Assembly: GCA_016787755.1 (NCBI GenBank)
Contig: JAEUUA010000018.1
Coordinates: forward strand, 186,001-250,000
DNA: 64,000 nt
Direction: 5' to 3'
Source of the DNA: Cyclobacteriaceae bacterium
Lineage (GTDB): Bacteria > Bacteroidota > Bacteroidia > Cytophagales > Cyclobacteriaceae
Both the position numbers and the translations under genes were made by a program. Positions within the stretch are counted from its first letter, which is position 1. The number at the start of each line of letters is the position of its first letter. Shown here one piece after another: positions 28,311 to 38,890 of this stretch. The notes beneath the pieces are model-generated. The model did not search any database, had not been told where the DNA came from, and saw nothing but the letters and a program-made list of their open reading frames with translations.

Positions 28311-29158
28311 TTTTTTGGTTTAAGTAACTGCTCCAGCATTTCGTTAAATAACTCTTTGTTATCAGAACCCTTAAATCTTCGAGGAAGTTTGATGGCCTGT
28401 GCCATCTTATCATCTCGATAATTATAAATCCTCCAGATTCCTTCATGACATTCCAGTGCGGTGAGATTTTCAACCCAATCGCCTGAATTGAGATAGACTA
28501 CACTTCCTTTTTCTGTCGTGATCGTTTTTATGGCGGGTTTATGAATGTGACCACATACCACAAAATCGTAGCCATTGTCAATGGCTATTCCGGCAGCGGT
28601 CAATTCAAAGTTATCAATAAATTGCACCGCCTTTTTCACACTGTCTTTAATTCGTTTGGAAAGTGAGATTTTTTCGCGACCCAATTTCTGTAAAACAAAG
28701 TTTACAAAGGTGTTGATATGAATGAGTGAATCATAACCCACAGCTCCTAATTTGGCAAGCCATTTTGCATTGCGCATGGTTACGTCAAAAACATCACCAT
28801 GGAATATCCATGCTTTCTTTGAATTGATTTTTAACAACAGCTTATTTTCTATCTGAAAAGAACCGAGACGGAACCCGGAAAATTTTCTTAGCATCTCATC
28901 ATGATTTCCTGTCAGGTAAATCACTTTTGTGCTGTGGGTCATCAAGCCTGTAAGATGTTTGACGACCTGCATGTGCGTTTTGGGCCAGTATCGTGTTGAG
29001 AACTGCCACATGTCAATGATATCGCCATTCAAAATAACCTTAGCTGGTTCGATGGATTTCAGATATCGAAGGAGTTCGTCTGCATGACAGCCGTATGTAC
29101 CTAAGTGAATATCAGAAAGAACAAGAATGTCTACCGGGCGCTTTTTATTCTTCCCCAT
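28307..29158 (-). CDS. LpxH-like metallophosphoesterase (UDP-2,3-diacylglucosamine diphosphatase family)
   Basis: A 283-residue calcineurin-like phosphoesterase. Metal ligands are visible in order: LSDIHLGTYG (residues ~14-23), LNGDIIDMW (~43), LTGNHDE (~83), IFHGDVFD (~116) and VCGHIHKP (~197). Bacteroidota members are generally annotated as UDP-2,3-diacylglucosamine diphosphatase of lipid A synthesis, although this longer sub-group may have another phospholipid-type substrate. It is the first gene of a two-gene leftward unit with the glycosyltransferase. Confidence 0.82.
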   Translation of the reverse strand: MGKNKKRPVDILVLSDIHLGTYGCHADELLRYLKSIEPAKVILNGDIIDMWQFSTRYWPKTHMQVVKHLTGLMTHSTKVIYLTGNHDEMLRKFSGFRLGSFQIENKLLLKINSKKAWIFHGDVFDVTMRNAKWLAKLGAVGYDSLIHINTFVNFVLQKLGREKISLSKRIKDSVKKAVQFIDNFELTAAGIAIDNGYDFVVCGHIHKPAIKTITTEKGSVVYLNSGDWVENLTALECHEGIWRIYNYRDDKMAQAIKLPRRFKGSDNKELFNEMLEQLLKPKK

Positions 29159-30021
29159 TTAGTAAATATCAAACAATTACTAGTTGAACTTAATCCATAA
29201 CTAATTAATCCCTAAAATTAAAGAGGCATCTCACTGCGAGTTTCATGGCCGTGTTATTTTATTGTTAATCATCACTTCTATCAACAGAGTCAATTTTGTA
29301 CTCAAATAAACTTTTTTTTTAGGATATCTACTACATCCTGGTAAGTAGTAAGTAGCTAAATGACGTGACTTCATCTTTTTATATGGTGACTTCAAACTTA
29401 AAATTCTTCTTACTGTCTAGGCTATCTACTAACTGTGGCCTTCGTCTAATATCCTCCAATCTAACTGTTTACCAAAATCAAAATGCAAAAATCATCTGGG
29501 GTCTACGTTGGGTCTGTCAATATGTTTTGGTGTTGCCACCCTCAAGGTTAGGAATTACAACTATTAGACTTCTCCGAGATCAGCTAAAAAATAATACAGC
29601 CCATTTACACTTTTAGAAATGGTGGATCCAAACTTTATGGGCTCACAACCAACGCCTCTTTGAATGCTGACTTGGATGCGGGTTGGCCTTATGGCAAGCC
29701 AACGTGTGTGCTATTTGTAGCATTATTATCAAAGCCATTATATTTTAATAGAAAGAGTTGCAGAAAATGTTCTTCTGTCAGAAGGGCATATGCCGGATCC
29801 TGGAAGAACTCCTTTTAGAATATAAATGGTAGTCCCTGAATTTTGAAAGGGAGCTTCCGTTTGTATCATCTGGCTTTCCAAGTAAAAGTTAACATCGCAT
29901 TTTAATTTGCGGCAAAATTTGTCTATTAGATTTATTTTATCCGAATTCCTTCCTAAAAGTATTAGTTCTAAACAAGTTGAATCACGCCTTTATTAAATTG
30001 AAAATCTAAAGTGTCAACAAC
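29159..30021. other. 863-bp gene-poor interval
   Basis: No convincing gene on either strand. The longest plus-strand frame (29365-29616) is rich in Leu/Ser/Ile in a random-looking mix and has no recognisable domain. A 9-base T run occurs at about 29309-29317, and a short hairpin (gttggc/gccaac) at 29682-29703. Codon pattern and frame breaks suggest decayed DNA or a long 3' region rather than a regulatory leader. Confidence 0.5.
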
Positions 30022-32274
30022 TCACTTGAAAACATATCCCACGGTTAGAAAATAGGTTCTTCCATCACTCGGCAACACTCCTGGGCCTGGATAGCCGCCC
30101 GCTCTTCGCGTAAAATAGTTGGAGTCGGATAAATTATTGATACCTGACTTTACGCTGAATCCTGTTTTTCCCTGATAGGCTAGCGTTATATCATAAATAG
30201 TATAAGCAGGAATCAATCCGTTTTGACCATTTGCTGTTGGTGTTTCTGTATTGTTAGCATCAGTAAATACTTTATCGGTATAACTCTGCTGCAAGGTGGC
30301 AGAAACCATTTTCCAGGAATAGGTAACTCCAGTTCTGAAAATCTGTTCGGGTGCGTACTCCACTTTTTTATCTTTATAGTTAGTTTCCTGGAGCGCATTG
30401 TTGACGACTGTTACCACTTTGAAATTATTATAACGGGCGTCATTATAGGCATACGAAGCAAAAAATTCTAATTCACCAAAGCGTGTATTGATTGCCAGAG
30501 ACCTGAAAAGATTGTACTCGGCAAAAAGTTCCAAGCCCTGCGATCGACTACCTCCTACGTTAGTACGGAAATTATAAAATGATCCATCTGGATTTTGCTG
30601 TCGGATGGTACCTACCCGGTTGCTATAATCGAGGTAAAATCCACTTACATCGAATTTAAGAAAATTCTTAACTGTGCCCCGATAACCAAGATCTGCATTA
30701 AGTCCCCTGGCGTCTGTCAAATTAGGATCTATAACATCCGTTGTGGGAGGTGTAGTGAGATCTGCAAATTGTACAGGCCGATAAGATTGCGTGGCGTTCG
30801 CATAAAAAGAGGTTGTTTGAGTAATGGCATACTCCACCCCCAAACCTCCTATCACAAATCCATGACTCCTGATTTGCGGTTGAAGGTTAATCGGGTTTCC
30901 GTTAGACACTCCGCTATAACCGCTTGCCTCGGCAGTGAGGTATTCATATCGGATGCCGGGAACCACAATCAGCTTGTCGGTCAACTGAAACAAGTTTTCG
31001 GCAAATAAGGCAGCATTACCGCTTTGGTAATCAATGTCACTAGTCCAGGAAGTTCCACTTTCACGATTTATATCGAAATCGGTTCCACGAGATCCAACAC
31101 CCCCACGGTATCGAAATGTATTCCCACTATATAAGCGCATGCCTGTGCTTAGATTACTCTGCTGGTTTCCCAAATTGTAGCTTATTAAATATCTGGCCTC
31201 CATTCCAAAATTCTGATATCGATCTACGTCAATGGTTCTTGGGTTGTACTCACCTGTGGATGGACTAATGGCATCGGGTACTAGAATACCGCCTGATGGA
31301 TTAAACCCAATACTATTGCGGGTGGCGTTAATGCCAAATAGCTTGACATTGAGCCGTTGATCATCACGGATTTTGTAATCGGCAGTAACGGCTGAAGTCA
31401 GCCATACCAGATTAAACCAATTGCGTGACCGTAAACTCTGCTGTGGGTTTTGAGCAAACTGATCATCCGTTAGTCCACCCGGTTGTTGACTGAGTGTTTC
31501 CCAACGGCTAACTTCTGAAGTAATAGAAAAGCGTTCTGAAACTTTATAGGTGATGGTTCCAGACCCCGTATTGCTTTTGAATTGATTGTTCTCCCGCCAG
31601 CCATCTCCACTTCGGTGATCAAAAAAAGCATAATAATTCACCTTCTTCGTTTTCCCACCCACCGCATTATAGGAATTGAATAAACGGTTGCTGCCAATTG
31701 TTTGAAATGTTTCAAATTGAAATGGTTTGGAAAACTCACTTCCATTTTTCAGAATGTAATTTATCATCCCTCCAATCTGTGGACCATATTGTATTGCACC
31801 ATGCCCGCGCACAATCTCGATGCGCTGCACCGACTGAAGTTGAGGATTGTAGTAAGCTTCGGGGTAGCCGTAAGGATCGGCCGCGATATCATAACCATTC
31901 TGTCGAACATTGAATTCCCAACTTCGATTAGGACTCAGACCCCGCGAAGCAATTCCGATCTGTATACCACTGCTTTCACTTTCCCAAACAAAAATTCCCG
32001 GCACCTTCGACATCACCTGACGCATAGTGTTGCTCACCACATTTCCCTTCACATTATCCATGACGATCAACGCACTTTTCTTTCCTGCATAAATATTGGT
32101 GCCGACAATTTGAGGCAATTGATGTATGTCAGACTTGCTACCCTTGCCAACGATAGTAATTTCTTCAAGAATTTTGGTAGCTAAAGTATCTGGCAGGTGT
32201 ACGGATAAACTTCCATTTTGCGCGCCAACGATGAAAGGAAATAAAAGAGTTAAAAAGGAGAATGTGCGTCTCAT
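30022..32274 (-). CDS. TonB-dependent outer-membrane receptor, ferric-chelate or heme type
   Basis: About 750 residues. Signal peptide MRRTFSFLTLLFPFIVGAQ comes first, then a plug with GIASRGLSPNRSWEFNVRQN near 110 and RIEIVRGHGAIQYGPQIGG near 153, and a barrel ending in FLTVGYVFK. The ATG at 32272-32274 is chosen because it begins a proper signal peptide; the longer 762-residue version adds a hydrophobic tail before it. It is paralogous to the receptor at 12406. Two Fur-like palindromes directly upstream point to iron-repressed expression. Lying at the 3' end of the heme operon, it could supply iron for ferrochelatase. Confidence 0.88.
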   Translation of the reverse strand: MRRTFSFLTLLFPFIVGAQNGSLSVHLPDTLATKILEEITIVGKGSKSDIHQLPQIVGTNIYAGKKSALIVMDNVKGNVVSNTMRQVMSKVPGIFVWESESSGIQIGIASRGLSPNRSWEFNVRQNGYDIAADPYGYPEAYYNPQLQSVQRIEIVRGHGAIQYGPQIGGMINYILKNGSEFSKPFQFETFQTIGSNRLFNSYNAVGGKTKKVNYYAFFDHRSGDGWRENNQFKSNTGSGTITYKVSERFSITSEVSRWETLSQQPGGLTDDQFAQNPQQSLRSRNWFNLVWLTSAVTADYKIRDDQRLNVKLFGINATRNSIGFNPSGGILVPDAISPSTGEYNPRTIDVDRYQNFGMEARYLISYNLGNQQSNLSTGMRLYSGNTFRYRGGVGSRGTDFDINRESGTSWTSDIDYQSGNAALFAENLFQLTDKLIVVPGIRYEYLTAEASGYSGVSNGNPINLQPQIRSHGFVIGGLGVEYAITQTTSFYANATQSYRPVQFADLTTPPTTDVIDPNLTDARGLNADLGYRGTVKNFLKFDVSGFYLDYSNRVGTIRQQNPDGSFYNFRTNVGGSRSQGLELFAEYNLFRSLAINTRFGELEFFASYAYNDARYNNFKVVTVVNNALQETNYKDKKVEYAPEQIFRTGVTYSWKMVSATLQQSYTDKVFTDANNTETPTANGQNGLIPAYTIYDITLAYQGKTGFSVKSGINNLSDSNYFTRRAGGYPGPGVLPSDGRTYFLTVGYVFK

Positions 32275-32284
32275 TTGAGTATTA

Positions 32285-32338
32285 TTTAGAATGATTATAA
32301 ACAGTCGCAAATGTACTATTGTTTAGAATTATTCCAAA
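32285..32338 (-). promoter_or_regulatory. Two tandem Fur-like palindromes upstream of the TonB receptor
   Basis: TTTAGAATGATTATAAA (32285-32301) and TTTAGAATTATTCCAAA (32322-32338) are both 8-1-8 palindromes of the form TTTAGAAT-N-ATTCTAAA with one mismatch each. Their centres are 37 bp apart. They lie 11 and 48 bp upstream of the receptor start codon. The pattern resembles iron-regulator (Fur) boxes, and the gene it precedes is an iron-type receptor. The Fur assignment is inferred. Confidence 0.65.
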
Positions 32339-32388
32339 TAATATCCAATAAAGTGATCTGATTCAGTCAAAAAACGAAATACTAAGCG

Positions 32389-32919
32389 TTACTGCCTATT
32401 TCGAAGGTATTTGTAGACTTTGATAGCCGCCATTAAAATTGCTACAAATGCCACAAGCCCTGATAGGCTCCAAACTAAACCGATGCCACTACGCACCACC
32501 ACTAACATGACAATTGCCACCAGAAATACAGTGGCTACTTCATTCCAAATGCGAAGCTGTCCACTAGAGTATTTAAATATCTTTTTTTTGTGCTGCTGGA
32601 ATATCACCTGAAGGGAAAAGTGATAAAGAAGGAGGCCTAAAACAAACCCGATTTTTATCCATAACCAAGTTGGAATGACCTGATAAGTGAATAATAGCCA
32701 GGTACCAAAAATGAGGGTAAGAATACACGAGGGCCATGTGATACCCCACCATAGGCGATTAATCATAATACCAAATTGGTCCTGAAGAATTTTGCGTTCC
32801 GGCTCCGGTTTATCTTGTGCTTCCCGATTATATATGAAAAGGCGCACGATATAAAACAGTCCAGCAAACCATGTGACGACAAAAATAATATGGAGAGCCT
32901 TTACATAAACATACATCAT
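32389..32919 (-). CDS. hemJ: Protoporphyrinogen oxidase HemJ
   Basis: A 176-residue inner-membrane protein with four to five helices. The N-terminal YVKALHIIFVVTWFAGLFYI carries the conserved histidine of HemJ, and later LWIKIGFVLGLLLYH carries the second conserved lysine/histidine region. HemJ oxidises protoporphyrinogen IX to protoporphyrin IX, the step before ferrochelatase. It is sometimes annotated as a CopD-family protein, but position 23 bp after hemH at the end of a complete heme operon settles the call. A second ATG one codon in is equally possible. Confidence 0.88.
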   Translation of the reverse strand: MMYVYVKALHIIFVVTWFAGLFYIVRLFIYNREAQDKPEPERKILQDQFGIMINRLWWGITWPSCILTLIFGTWLLFTYQVIPTWLWIKIGFVLGLLLYHFSLQVIFQQHKKKIFKYSSGQLRIWNEVATVFLVAIVMLVVVRSGIGLVWSLSGLVAFVAILMAAIKVYKYLRNRQ

Positions 32920-32942
32920 AGGATGTCAAATTAGTAAGGTGC

Positions 32943-33962
32943 TTATATCTGCTCGATGACCAAACGTTCAACGGTTTTAATCCAGTCTTCTCGGTCATTC
33001 AGACAAGGAATGACAGAGAATTCCTTTCCTCCGTATTTCATAAAATCTTCCCTTCCTTCTTTTTCTATTTCTTCTAATGTTTCGAGGCAATCACTCACAA
33101 AAGCGGGGCAAACGACAAGGAGCTTTTTAATACCCAATTGTGGAAAGTCTTTGAAATGGTCTATGGAGTAAGGTTGCAACCATGCATCTGCACCGAGGCG
33201 AGATTGAAATGAAAAGCTGAATTTCTCTTTCGGCAAGCCCAACTTTCCGGCCACTAAATTGGTGGTCATAGTAACCTGATGCCGGTAACAAAACTGATGC
33301 GCATCGGAGGGAATTGAACAACAACTTTCGCTGGAAAAGCAATGTGATTTCGTACAGTCTGTCTTTAAAACGTGCCGCTTAGGGATGCCATGATAACTAA
33401 ATAATAAATGATCAAACTCCCTTTCTAAAAAAGGTTTAATACTATTTGCAAGGGATTGAATATAATCGGGATGATTGTAAAAGGGAGGAACTATTTTCAA
33501 TGCAAACGAATAGTTTCCTTTTTTGTGGGCTTGCTTTACGTGCGCTACGGCCGTTTCATAACTGCTCATGGCGTAATGTGGATAGAGCGGAACCAATACC
33601 ACCTCATCCAGGTCAGGATTTTCGAGATGCAATTTATTAAATGCCATGTCAGTTGAAGGATTGGCATAACGCATACACAACTCCACCGGAAGTTGCATGA
33701 CATCGGCCAGCTTTTTTTGAACCTGACGTGAGATGTGAATAAGCGGAGAGCCGTTTTCCGTCCAAATCGTTTTGTATTTGGCCGCGCTTTTTGGAGAGCG
33801 AAACGGAACGATAATGCCCCTCACCAACAAAGTTCGAACAAGATGAGGAATATCAATCACCCGCTCATCCATCAAAAATTGGGTAAGGTATGTCCGAACG
33901 TCTTTCACCTGATAGGAGTCGGGCGAACCGAGATTTGCCAATAGGATTGCTTTTTTTGACAT
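32943..33962 (-). CDS. hemH: Ferrochelatase
   Basis: A 339-residue enzyme that inserts ferrous iron into protoporphyrin IX. Family motifs are LLANLGSPDSYQVKDVRTYL at the N-terminus, the catalytic histidine in LLFSYHGIPKRH near residue 188, and the glutamate-rich ETLEEIEKEGRE near 300. A cysteine-rich insert (CTKSHC, then CC, then FCYRHQ, residues ~198-222) follows the catalytic histidine. This could bind an iron-sulfur cluster, as in some bacterial ferrochelatases. It starts 13 bp after hemL. Confidence 0.93.
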   Translation of the reverse strand: MSKKAILLANLGSPDSYQVKDVRTYLTQFLMDERVIDIPHLVRTLLVRGIIVPFRSPKSAAKYKTIWTENGSPLIHISRQVQKKLADVMQLPVELCMRYANPSTDMAFNKLHLENPDLDEVVLVPLYPHYAMSSYETAVAHVKQAHKKGNYSFALKIVPPFYNHPDYIQSLANSIKPFLEREFDHLLFSYHGIPKRHVLKTDCTKSHCFSSESCCSIPSDAHQFCYRHQVTMTTNLVAGKLGLPKEKFSFSFQSRLGADAWLQPYSIDHFKDFPQLGIKKLLVVCPAFVSDCLETLEEIEKEGREDFMKYGGKEFSVIPCLNDREDWIKTVERLVIEQI

Positions 33963-33975
33963 TGATTTGATTAGG

Positions 33976-35265
33976 TTACGAAGGAAAATTTTCTATAGCC
34001 GATAATGTTTGGTCTATGTCTTCCTCTGAAAGAGTTGAACTGATAAACCAACTTTCGAATGCAGAGGGGGGTAAATAAACACCATGGTTCAGCATGTGAT
34101 GGAAAAATTTATTGAAAAGATCTTTGTTACAGGCCTTTGCGCTTTCAAAATCAGTTACCGGATGAGAACCAAAATGAACACTCATCATGCTACCCAATTG
34201 ATTTATGGTATGGGCAATTCCTTTTTCAGCCAGAAGTTTGCGAATTGCGCCCGATAGCTTTTTTGTTTTTGCCTCCAACTCTTTGTAATGGAAGGAATTC
34301 TCCTTCAATTCTTTTAACAACGTATAGCCTGCTATCATCGCAATGGGATTTCCACTCAAAGTTCCCGCCTGATAAACACTTCCCATCGGAGCAATGTGCT
34401 GCATAATTTCTTTTCTTCCAGCGAAAGCGCCTACCGGCAAACCACCACCAATTATTTTTCCATAGGTAACAAGGTCTGCTCTGATGTTGTAAAGTTGTTG
34501 GGCACCACCCGGGGCTAATCGAAAGCCCGTCATCACTTCATCAAAAATCAGGACGATGTTATGCTTATCACACAATCCACGCAACCCATCGAGATAGCCT
34601 TTCATTGGAATAATACACCCCATGTTACCGGCTACGGGTTCTATGATGATGGCTGCGATCTCATCGGGATGTTGAGCAATCAATGACTCGACTGCATTGA
34701 GATTATTATAAGGAGCAGTTAATGTATCGTTCGCAAGTGCTTTTGAAACGCCTGGCACGGATTGAATGCCAAGTGTTGCTATACCACTTCCCGCTTTCAC
34801 CAAAAAAGAATCTGCATGTCCGTGATAGCATCCTTCAAACATGATGATTTTATTTCTACCGGTATACCCGCGTGCCAGTCGCACCGCACTCATGCACGCC
34901 TCGGTGCCGCTGTTCACCATGCGAATGAGATCAACATTCGGTACCATGGACTTAATCAACTCGGCCATCTGAATTTCCAATTCCGTAGGTGCACCAAAGG
35001 AGGTAGAGTCGGCAACCTTCGCACAAATTGCATCCACAACAGGCTGGTACGCATGACCCAAAATCATTGGGCCCCACGAATTGATGTAATCGATGTAACG
35101 ATTACCATCTTCATCAAACAGGTAAGCACCTTTCGCTTTCTTTATGAATACAGGCGAACCGCCTACACTCCTAAAGGCACGAACCGGTGAGTTTACCCCT
35201 CCAGGAATGTGCTGTTGCGCTCGCTCAAAAAGCTGTTGACTTTTGGTATACCTTATTTTTTCCAT
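33976..35265 (-). CDS. hemL: Glutamate-1-semialdehyde 2,1-aminomutase
   Basis: A 429-residue PLP enzyme of normal length that makes 5-aminolevulinate from glutamate-1-semialdehyde, the second step of the C5 pathway. The family start [17 protein letters not shown], the cofactor region [19 protein letters not shown], the aspartate in [15 protein letters not shown] and the Schiff-base lysine in [16 protein letters not shown] are all intact. It follows hemB by 2 bp in the heme operon. Confidence 0.95.
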   Translation of the reverse strand: MEKIRYTKSQQLFERAQQHIPGGVNSPVRAFRSVGGSPVFIKKAKGAYLFDEDGNRYIDYINSWGPMILGHAYQPVVDAICAKVADSTSFGAPTELEIQMAELIKSMVPNVDLIRMVNSGTEACMSAVRLARGYTGRNKIIMFEGCYHGHADSFLVKAGSGIATLGIQSVPGVSKALANDTLTAPYNNLNAVESLIAQHPDEIAAIIIEPVAGNMGCIIPMKGYLDGLRGLCDKHNIVLIFDEVMTGFRLAPGGAQQLYNIRADLVTYGKIIGGGLPVGAFAGRKEIMQHIAPMGSVYQAGTLSGNPIAMIAGYTLLKELKENSFHYKELEAKTKKLSGAIRKLLAEKGIAHTINQLGSMMSVHFGSHPVTDFESAKACNKDLFNKFFHHMLNHGVYLPPSAFESWFISSTLSEEDIDQTLSAIENFPS

Positions 35266-35267
35266 TC

Positions 35268-36239
35268 TTATTTCTTGAGAGTTTGTGCCATCTGTTTAGC
35301 AAAATAGGTGGCAATCAAATCGGCACCGGCACGCTTAATCGCTGTAAGCACCTCCGCAACTGCTTGCTCCTCATTTAAATAACCTGCTTTTGCTGCGGCT
35401 TTAATCATGGCGTACTCACCACTCACGTGATAAGCACTCACCGGTATTTTCACCTCATTTTTTACTTCTCTGATAATATCCAGGTAAGCATGTGCCGGTT
35501 TCACCATAATAATGTCGGCTCCTTCCGCTACATCCATTTGCGCTTCTTTTATTGCCTCAAGACGATTGGCTGGATCCATCTGATATGTTTTCTTATCGCC
35601 AAAACCCGGTGCACTGTCCAATGCATCGCGGAACGGGCCGTAGAAACACGAGGCATACTTGGCTGCATAACTCATGACACCGGTTTGGTGGTTTCCTGCT
35701 TTTTCCAGGGCCTCGCGAATGGCTAAAATTCTTCCATCCATCATGTCGCTGGGTGCAACAAAATCAGCACCTGCTTTCGCGTGACTTACACTCATCTTCG
35801 CCAGTACCTCCACCGTTTTATCATTTTCAATTTGTTGATTCTCCACAATGCCATCGTGACCAAATGAAGAATACGGATCAAGTGCAACATCCGTCATGAT
35901 GACCATATCCGGCAACGCTTTTTTAATGGCGCGAACGCTGCTTTGCATTAAACCGTTTTCATTGAGCGCTTCTTTGCCCGTGTTATCTTTTAATTCGTCT
36001 GGAACTTTTACAAAAAGTAAAGCACTTCGAATCCCTAGCGCATAACACGCTTCTAATTCTTTCACAACCAAATCAAGGGAGAACCGAAAGTATCCAGGCA
36101 TGGAAGAAATCTCATGCTGAGTTCCTTTTCCTTCTGTAATGAAAACGGGAACAATAAAATCGGAAGGTTGTAAGTTCGTTTCACGAACCATACTTCTTAC
36201 AGAGGGAGATTGTCTTAAAATTCGGTTGCGTCTGATCAT
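35268..36239 (-). CDS. hemB: Delta-aminolevulinate dehydratase (porphobilinogen synthase), zinc-independent type
   Basis: A 323-residue enzyme that condenses two aminolevulinates to porphobilinogen. Catalytic lysines are in [19 protein letters not shown] (~190) and [14 protein letters not shown] (~245). The metal site reads [14 protein letters not shown] where zinc enzymes have cysteines (DVCLCPYTSHGHCG in human), so this is the aspartate-type, zinc-independent, Mg/K-activated form. The ATG at 36237-36239 overlaps the hemF stop as ATGA, which decides the start. Confidence 0.94.
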   Translation of the reverse strand: MIRRNRILRQSPSVRSMVRETNLQPSDFIVPVFITEGKGTQHEISSMPGYFRFSLDLVVKELEACYALGIRSALLFVKVPDELKDNTGKEALNENGLMQSSVRAIKKALPDMVIMTDVALDPYSSFGHDGIVENQQIENDKTVEVLAKMSVSHAKAGADFVAPSDMMDGRILAIREALEKAGNHQTGVMSYAAKYASCFYGPFRDALDSAPGFGDKKTYQMDPANRLEAIKEAQMDVAEGADIIMVKPAHAYLDIIREVKNEVKIPVSAYHVSGEYAMIKAAAKAGYLNEEQAVAEVLTAIKRAGADLIATYFAKQMAQTLKK

Positions 36240-37174
36240 AATATGTTTACGTTGGAGTGAACCCAATTACGCGGGTGTTTCAGTACCTCTAACAGTTTCT
36301 CTTCCTCACTTCCCGGATCAGGTTTGAAATCATAATCAAAGCGAACTGTTGGAGGTAAGCTCATCAATATACTTTCTGTTCTGCCATGAGTTTTAATTCC
36401 AAACAATGTGCCCCGGTCGTGAAGCAAATTAAATTCCACATAACGACCCCTTCTTATCTCCTGCCAATATTTATTGTGCTGCGTGAACGGCTCGCTTTTG
36501 TGGCGATTCACCAAGGGCAGGTAGCCATCGAGGAAAATTGTCCCATTATTTTCTGTAAAATTCTTCCAGAAATCCAACGTGTATTTTTCATTCCCCCGAC
36601 AGTGATCAAAAAATATTCCACCCACGCCTCTGCGCTCGCCTTCGCGATGATGATTATTGAAATAATTATCACACTGCCGTTTAAATTGCGGATACAAAGT
36701 CGAATCGAAAGTATCGCAACACTTCTTTTGAGTGGCATGAAAATGAACTGCATCCTCTTCCACTAAATAATACGGAGTAAGATCAGTGCCTCCACCAAAC
36801 CAGGCATCGCTTGCAATTCCATTCTCGTCATACACTTCAAAATAACGCCAATTGGCGTGAACGGTAGGTATCTTAGGACTGAATGGATGAATAACCAAAG
36901 AGAGTCCGGCTGCAAAAAAGGAAGTACCGGCTACCTTTAACTGCTGGGCAGCTAACGGAGGCAGCTCACCATGAACAACGGATATATTCACACCAGCTTT
37001 CTCAAAAATATTTCCATGGCTGATGACGCGGCTGGTACCGCCACCACCACCTCTACGTTCCCATGTGTCCGTGATAAATTTTGATTTCCCATCAACTTCC
37101 TCAAGGTCTACACAAATTTTTTCCTGCAAAGCCTTGATGTGTTGAATAAAGGAATCCCGGGTGGACAAACTCAT
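36236..37174 (-). CDS. hemF: Oxygen-dependent coproporphyrinogen III oxidase
   Basis: A 312-residue enzyme that converts coproporphyrinogen III to protoporphyrinogen IX using molecular oxygen. Family signatures are [18 protein letters not shown] near residue 33, [21 protein letters not shown] near 122 and [12 protein letters not shown] near 178. The C-terminal [12 protein letters not shown] is also typical. Presence of HemF means this step needs oxygen, suggesting an aerobic host. Overlaps hemE by 4 bp. Confidence 0.95.
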   Translation of the reverse strand: MSLSTRDSFIQHIKALQEKICVDLEEVDGKSKFITDTWERRGGGGGTSRVISHGNIFEKAGVNISVVHGELPPLAAQQLKVAGTSFFAAGLSLVIHPFSPKIPTVHANWRYFEVYDENGIASDAWFGGGTDLTPYYLVEEDAVHFHATQKKCCDTFDSTLYPQFKRQCDNYFNNHHREGERRGVGGIFFDHCRGNEKYTLDFWKNFTENNGTIFLDGYLPLVNRHKSEPFTQHNKYWQEIRRGRYVEFNLLHDRGTLFGIKTHGRTESILMSLPPTVRFDYDFKPDPGSEEEKLLEVLKHPRNWVHSNVNIL

Positions 37175-38196
37175 TCTTCATATTCTTTTACCGCATCAAC
37201 AAATGCCTTTGCATGATCTACCGGAATGCCAGGCACGATGCCATGTCCCAGGTTAGCAATATAGGCTTGGGGTCCAAAGGCCTTAATCATCTTATGTACT
37301 TGTTTTTTTAATTCGGGAATTGGCCCAAGTAGTTTAATGGGATCAAAATTTCCCTGCAAAGTCACTCGACCCTGCGTCTCCGTACGTGCTTTCTCCGGAC
37401 GAATGTTCCAGTCTATACCAATGGCAGACACGGATTTATTTTGTGACAAGGAATCTAACGCATAAGCACTTCCTTTTGGAAATAGAATGACAGGGCCATG
37501 AGGTGCTACGGCCTCCGCGATCTGTACAAGATATCGTCCAGCAAATTGATCGAAGTCATCCGGGCTTAGCAAACCACTCCAACTATCAAATAATTGCACT
37601 ACATCGGCCCCTGCTTTTAGTTGTGCCTTCAGGTAAGTGATGGTTGCCGTTGTGATTTTACTGAGCAGGCGGTGAGCCAGCTCAGGCTGGGTGAAGCAGA
37701 ATGCTTTCGCCTTCTCAAAACCTTTGCTACTCTTTCCTTCGACCATGTAGCAAAGCAGTGTAAAGGGTGCACCGGCAAAACCAATTAGTGGCACACGGTT
37801 ATTCAATTCTTTCTTCGTCAAGGATAGCGCATCGAACATATATTTCAATTCACCTTCTACATCCAGATTTAATTGATCGACATCCTCCGATGTGGCTACC
37901 ACCTTAGGAAGCTGAGGCCCTTTTCCTTCTTCCATCAACACCGTCAATCCCATCGCTTGTGGAATCACCAGGATATCAGAGAAAATAATCGCGGCATCCA
38001 CACCGATGAGGTCTACCGGCTGAAGCGTAATTTCACAAGCTAGTTCGGGTGTTTGTACCCGCGTGAAGAAATCATACTTTTTTCGCAGCTCAATGTATTG
38101 AGGCAGATAACGGCCAGCTTGACGCATCATCCATACGGGCGGACGTGAAACTCTTTCCTGGCGAAGGGCCTTTAATAACAAATCATTCTTTAGCAT
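37171..38196 (-). CDS. hemE: Uroporphyrinogen decarboxylase
   Basis: A 341-residue cytoplasmic enzyme that removes four carboxyl groups from uroporphyrinogen III. The signature [16 protein letters not shown] at residues 20-35 holds the substrate-binding arginines; [13 protein letters not shown] (~91) supplies the catalytic aspartate; [13 protein letters not shown] and the C-terminal [10 protein letters not shown] complete the active site. Overlaps hemD by 14 bp, consistent with translational coupling. Confidence 0.95.
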   Translation of the reverse strand: MLKNDLLLKALRQERVSRPPVWMMRQAGRYLPQYIELRKKYDFFTRVQTPELACEITLQPVDLIGVDAAIIFSDILVIPQAMGLTVLMEEGKGPQLPKVVATSEDVDQLNLDVEGELKYMFDALSLTKKELNNRVPLIGFAGAPFTLLCYMVEGKSSKGFEKAKAFCFTQPELAHRLLSKITTATITYLKAQLKAGADVVQLFDSWSGLLSPDDFDQFAGRYLVQIAEAVAPHGPVILFPKGSAYALDSLSQNKSVSAIGIDWNIRPEKARTETQGRVTLQGNFDPIKLLGPIPELKKQVHKMIKAFGPQAYIANLGHGIVPGIPVDHAKAFVDAVKEYEE

Positions 38197-38890
38197 AGAG
38201 GGGATTCTTAGTGTAATAGGTTACGATAGTTTTTAAAAGGATTTCTTCCGAAGGAGCATCCGGTATATAAGTGTGTTTATAACCTTTTTGTTTAGCGTAA
38301 TCGGCAGTTGTTTGCCCGATGCAAAAACACGGGACTTGCTGCAAGTCGTTACGAGACAAAAAACTATTAATCGCGCTTGGACTGAAAAAGATAATAGCCT
38401 CATAAGGGAGGTTTATAACAATTGGAGTTAGTTCCGTGCGATAGGTCATCACCTCTTGTACCACCACACCTGCCCTGGTTAGTTTCTCCGATAATTCGGG
38501 TCGACTTAGGTTGCCACGAATGTGTGTTACTTCCTTCGCTTCTACATCTAGTAGAATCTCATCAGCCAAAGCGGAGGCGTGCGGGGCGGTTGATTTAATA
38601 GTCAGGCCTGAAGCCAAAACATATTCTTTTGTTCCAGGCGAGATACAATGCACAACATAATTATCAATATCGAGTTGTAGTTGCTTGATCATTTGCAGAA
38701 ATGCCTTTGCCCCTATACTACTTGTCAGTACAACGTTTTTATGAACCGAGGACGGACGAATATCGACTGGAATACGAATAGCCTTGCGGATAAAATCATG
38801 AGCTGTGAACCTCCACCCACTTTGCTGAAGTTCGTTGAACTTGCGGGAGTTAAGTCTTCGGGTTGAAACAATATGAGGTGATCTGATCAA
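38183..38890 (-). CDS. hemD: Uroporphyrinogen-III synthase
   Basis: A 235-residue protein with the two-lobed HemD pattern: ISTRR-type start ([13 protein letters not shown]), [12 protein letters not shown] near residue 50, [13 protein letters not shown] near 166 and [17 protein letters not shown] near 192. HemD sequences are poorly conserved, so the position between hemC and hemE with 4- and 14-bp overlaps is part of the evidence. It closes and inverts ring D of hydroxymethylbilane. Confidence 0.88.
   Translation of the reverse strand: MIRSPHIVSTRRLNSRKFNELQQSGWRFTAHDFIRKAIRIPVDIRPSSVHKNVVLTSSIGAKAFLQMIKQLQLDIDNYVVHCISPGTKEYVLASGLTIKSTAPHASALADEILLDVEAKEVTHIRGNLSRPELSEKLTRAGVVVQEVMTYRTELTPIVINLPYEAIIFFSPSAINSFLSRNDLQQVPCFCIGQTTADYAKQKGYKHTYIPDAPSEEILLKTIVTYYTKNPLYAKE

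Noticed and set aside
29365..29616. 83-codon frame in the 29159-30021 gap
   Set aside because: No recognisable domain, amino-acid mix typical of AT-rich non-coding DNA, and no partner gene; left as part of a gene-poor interval.
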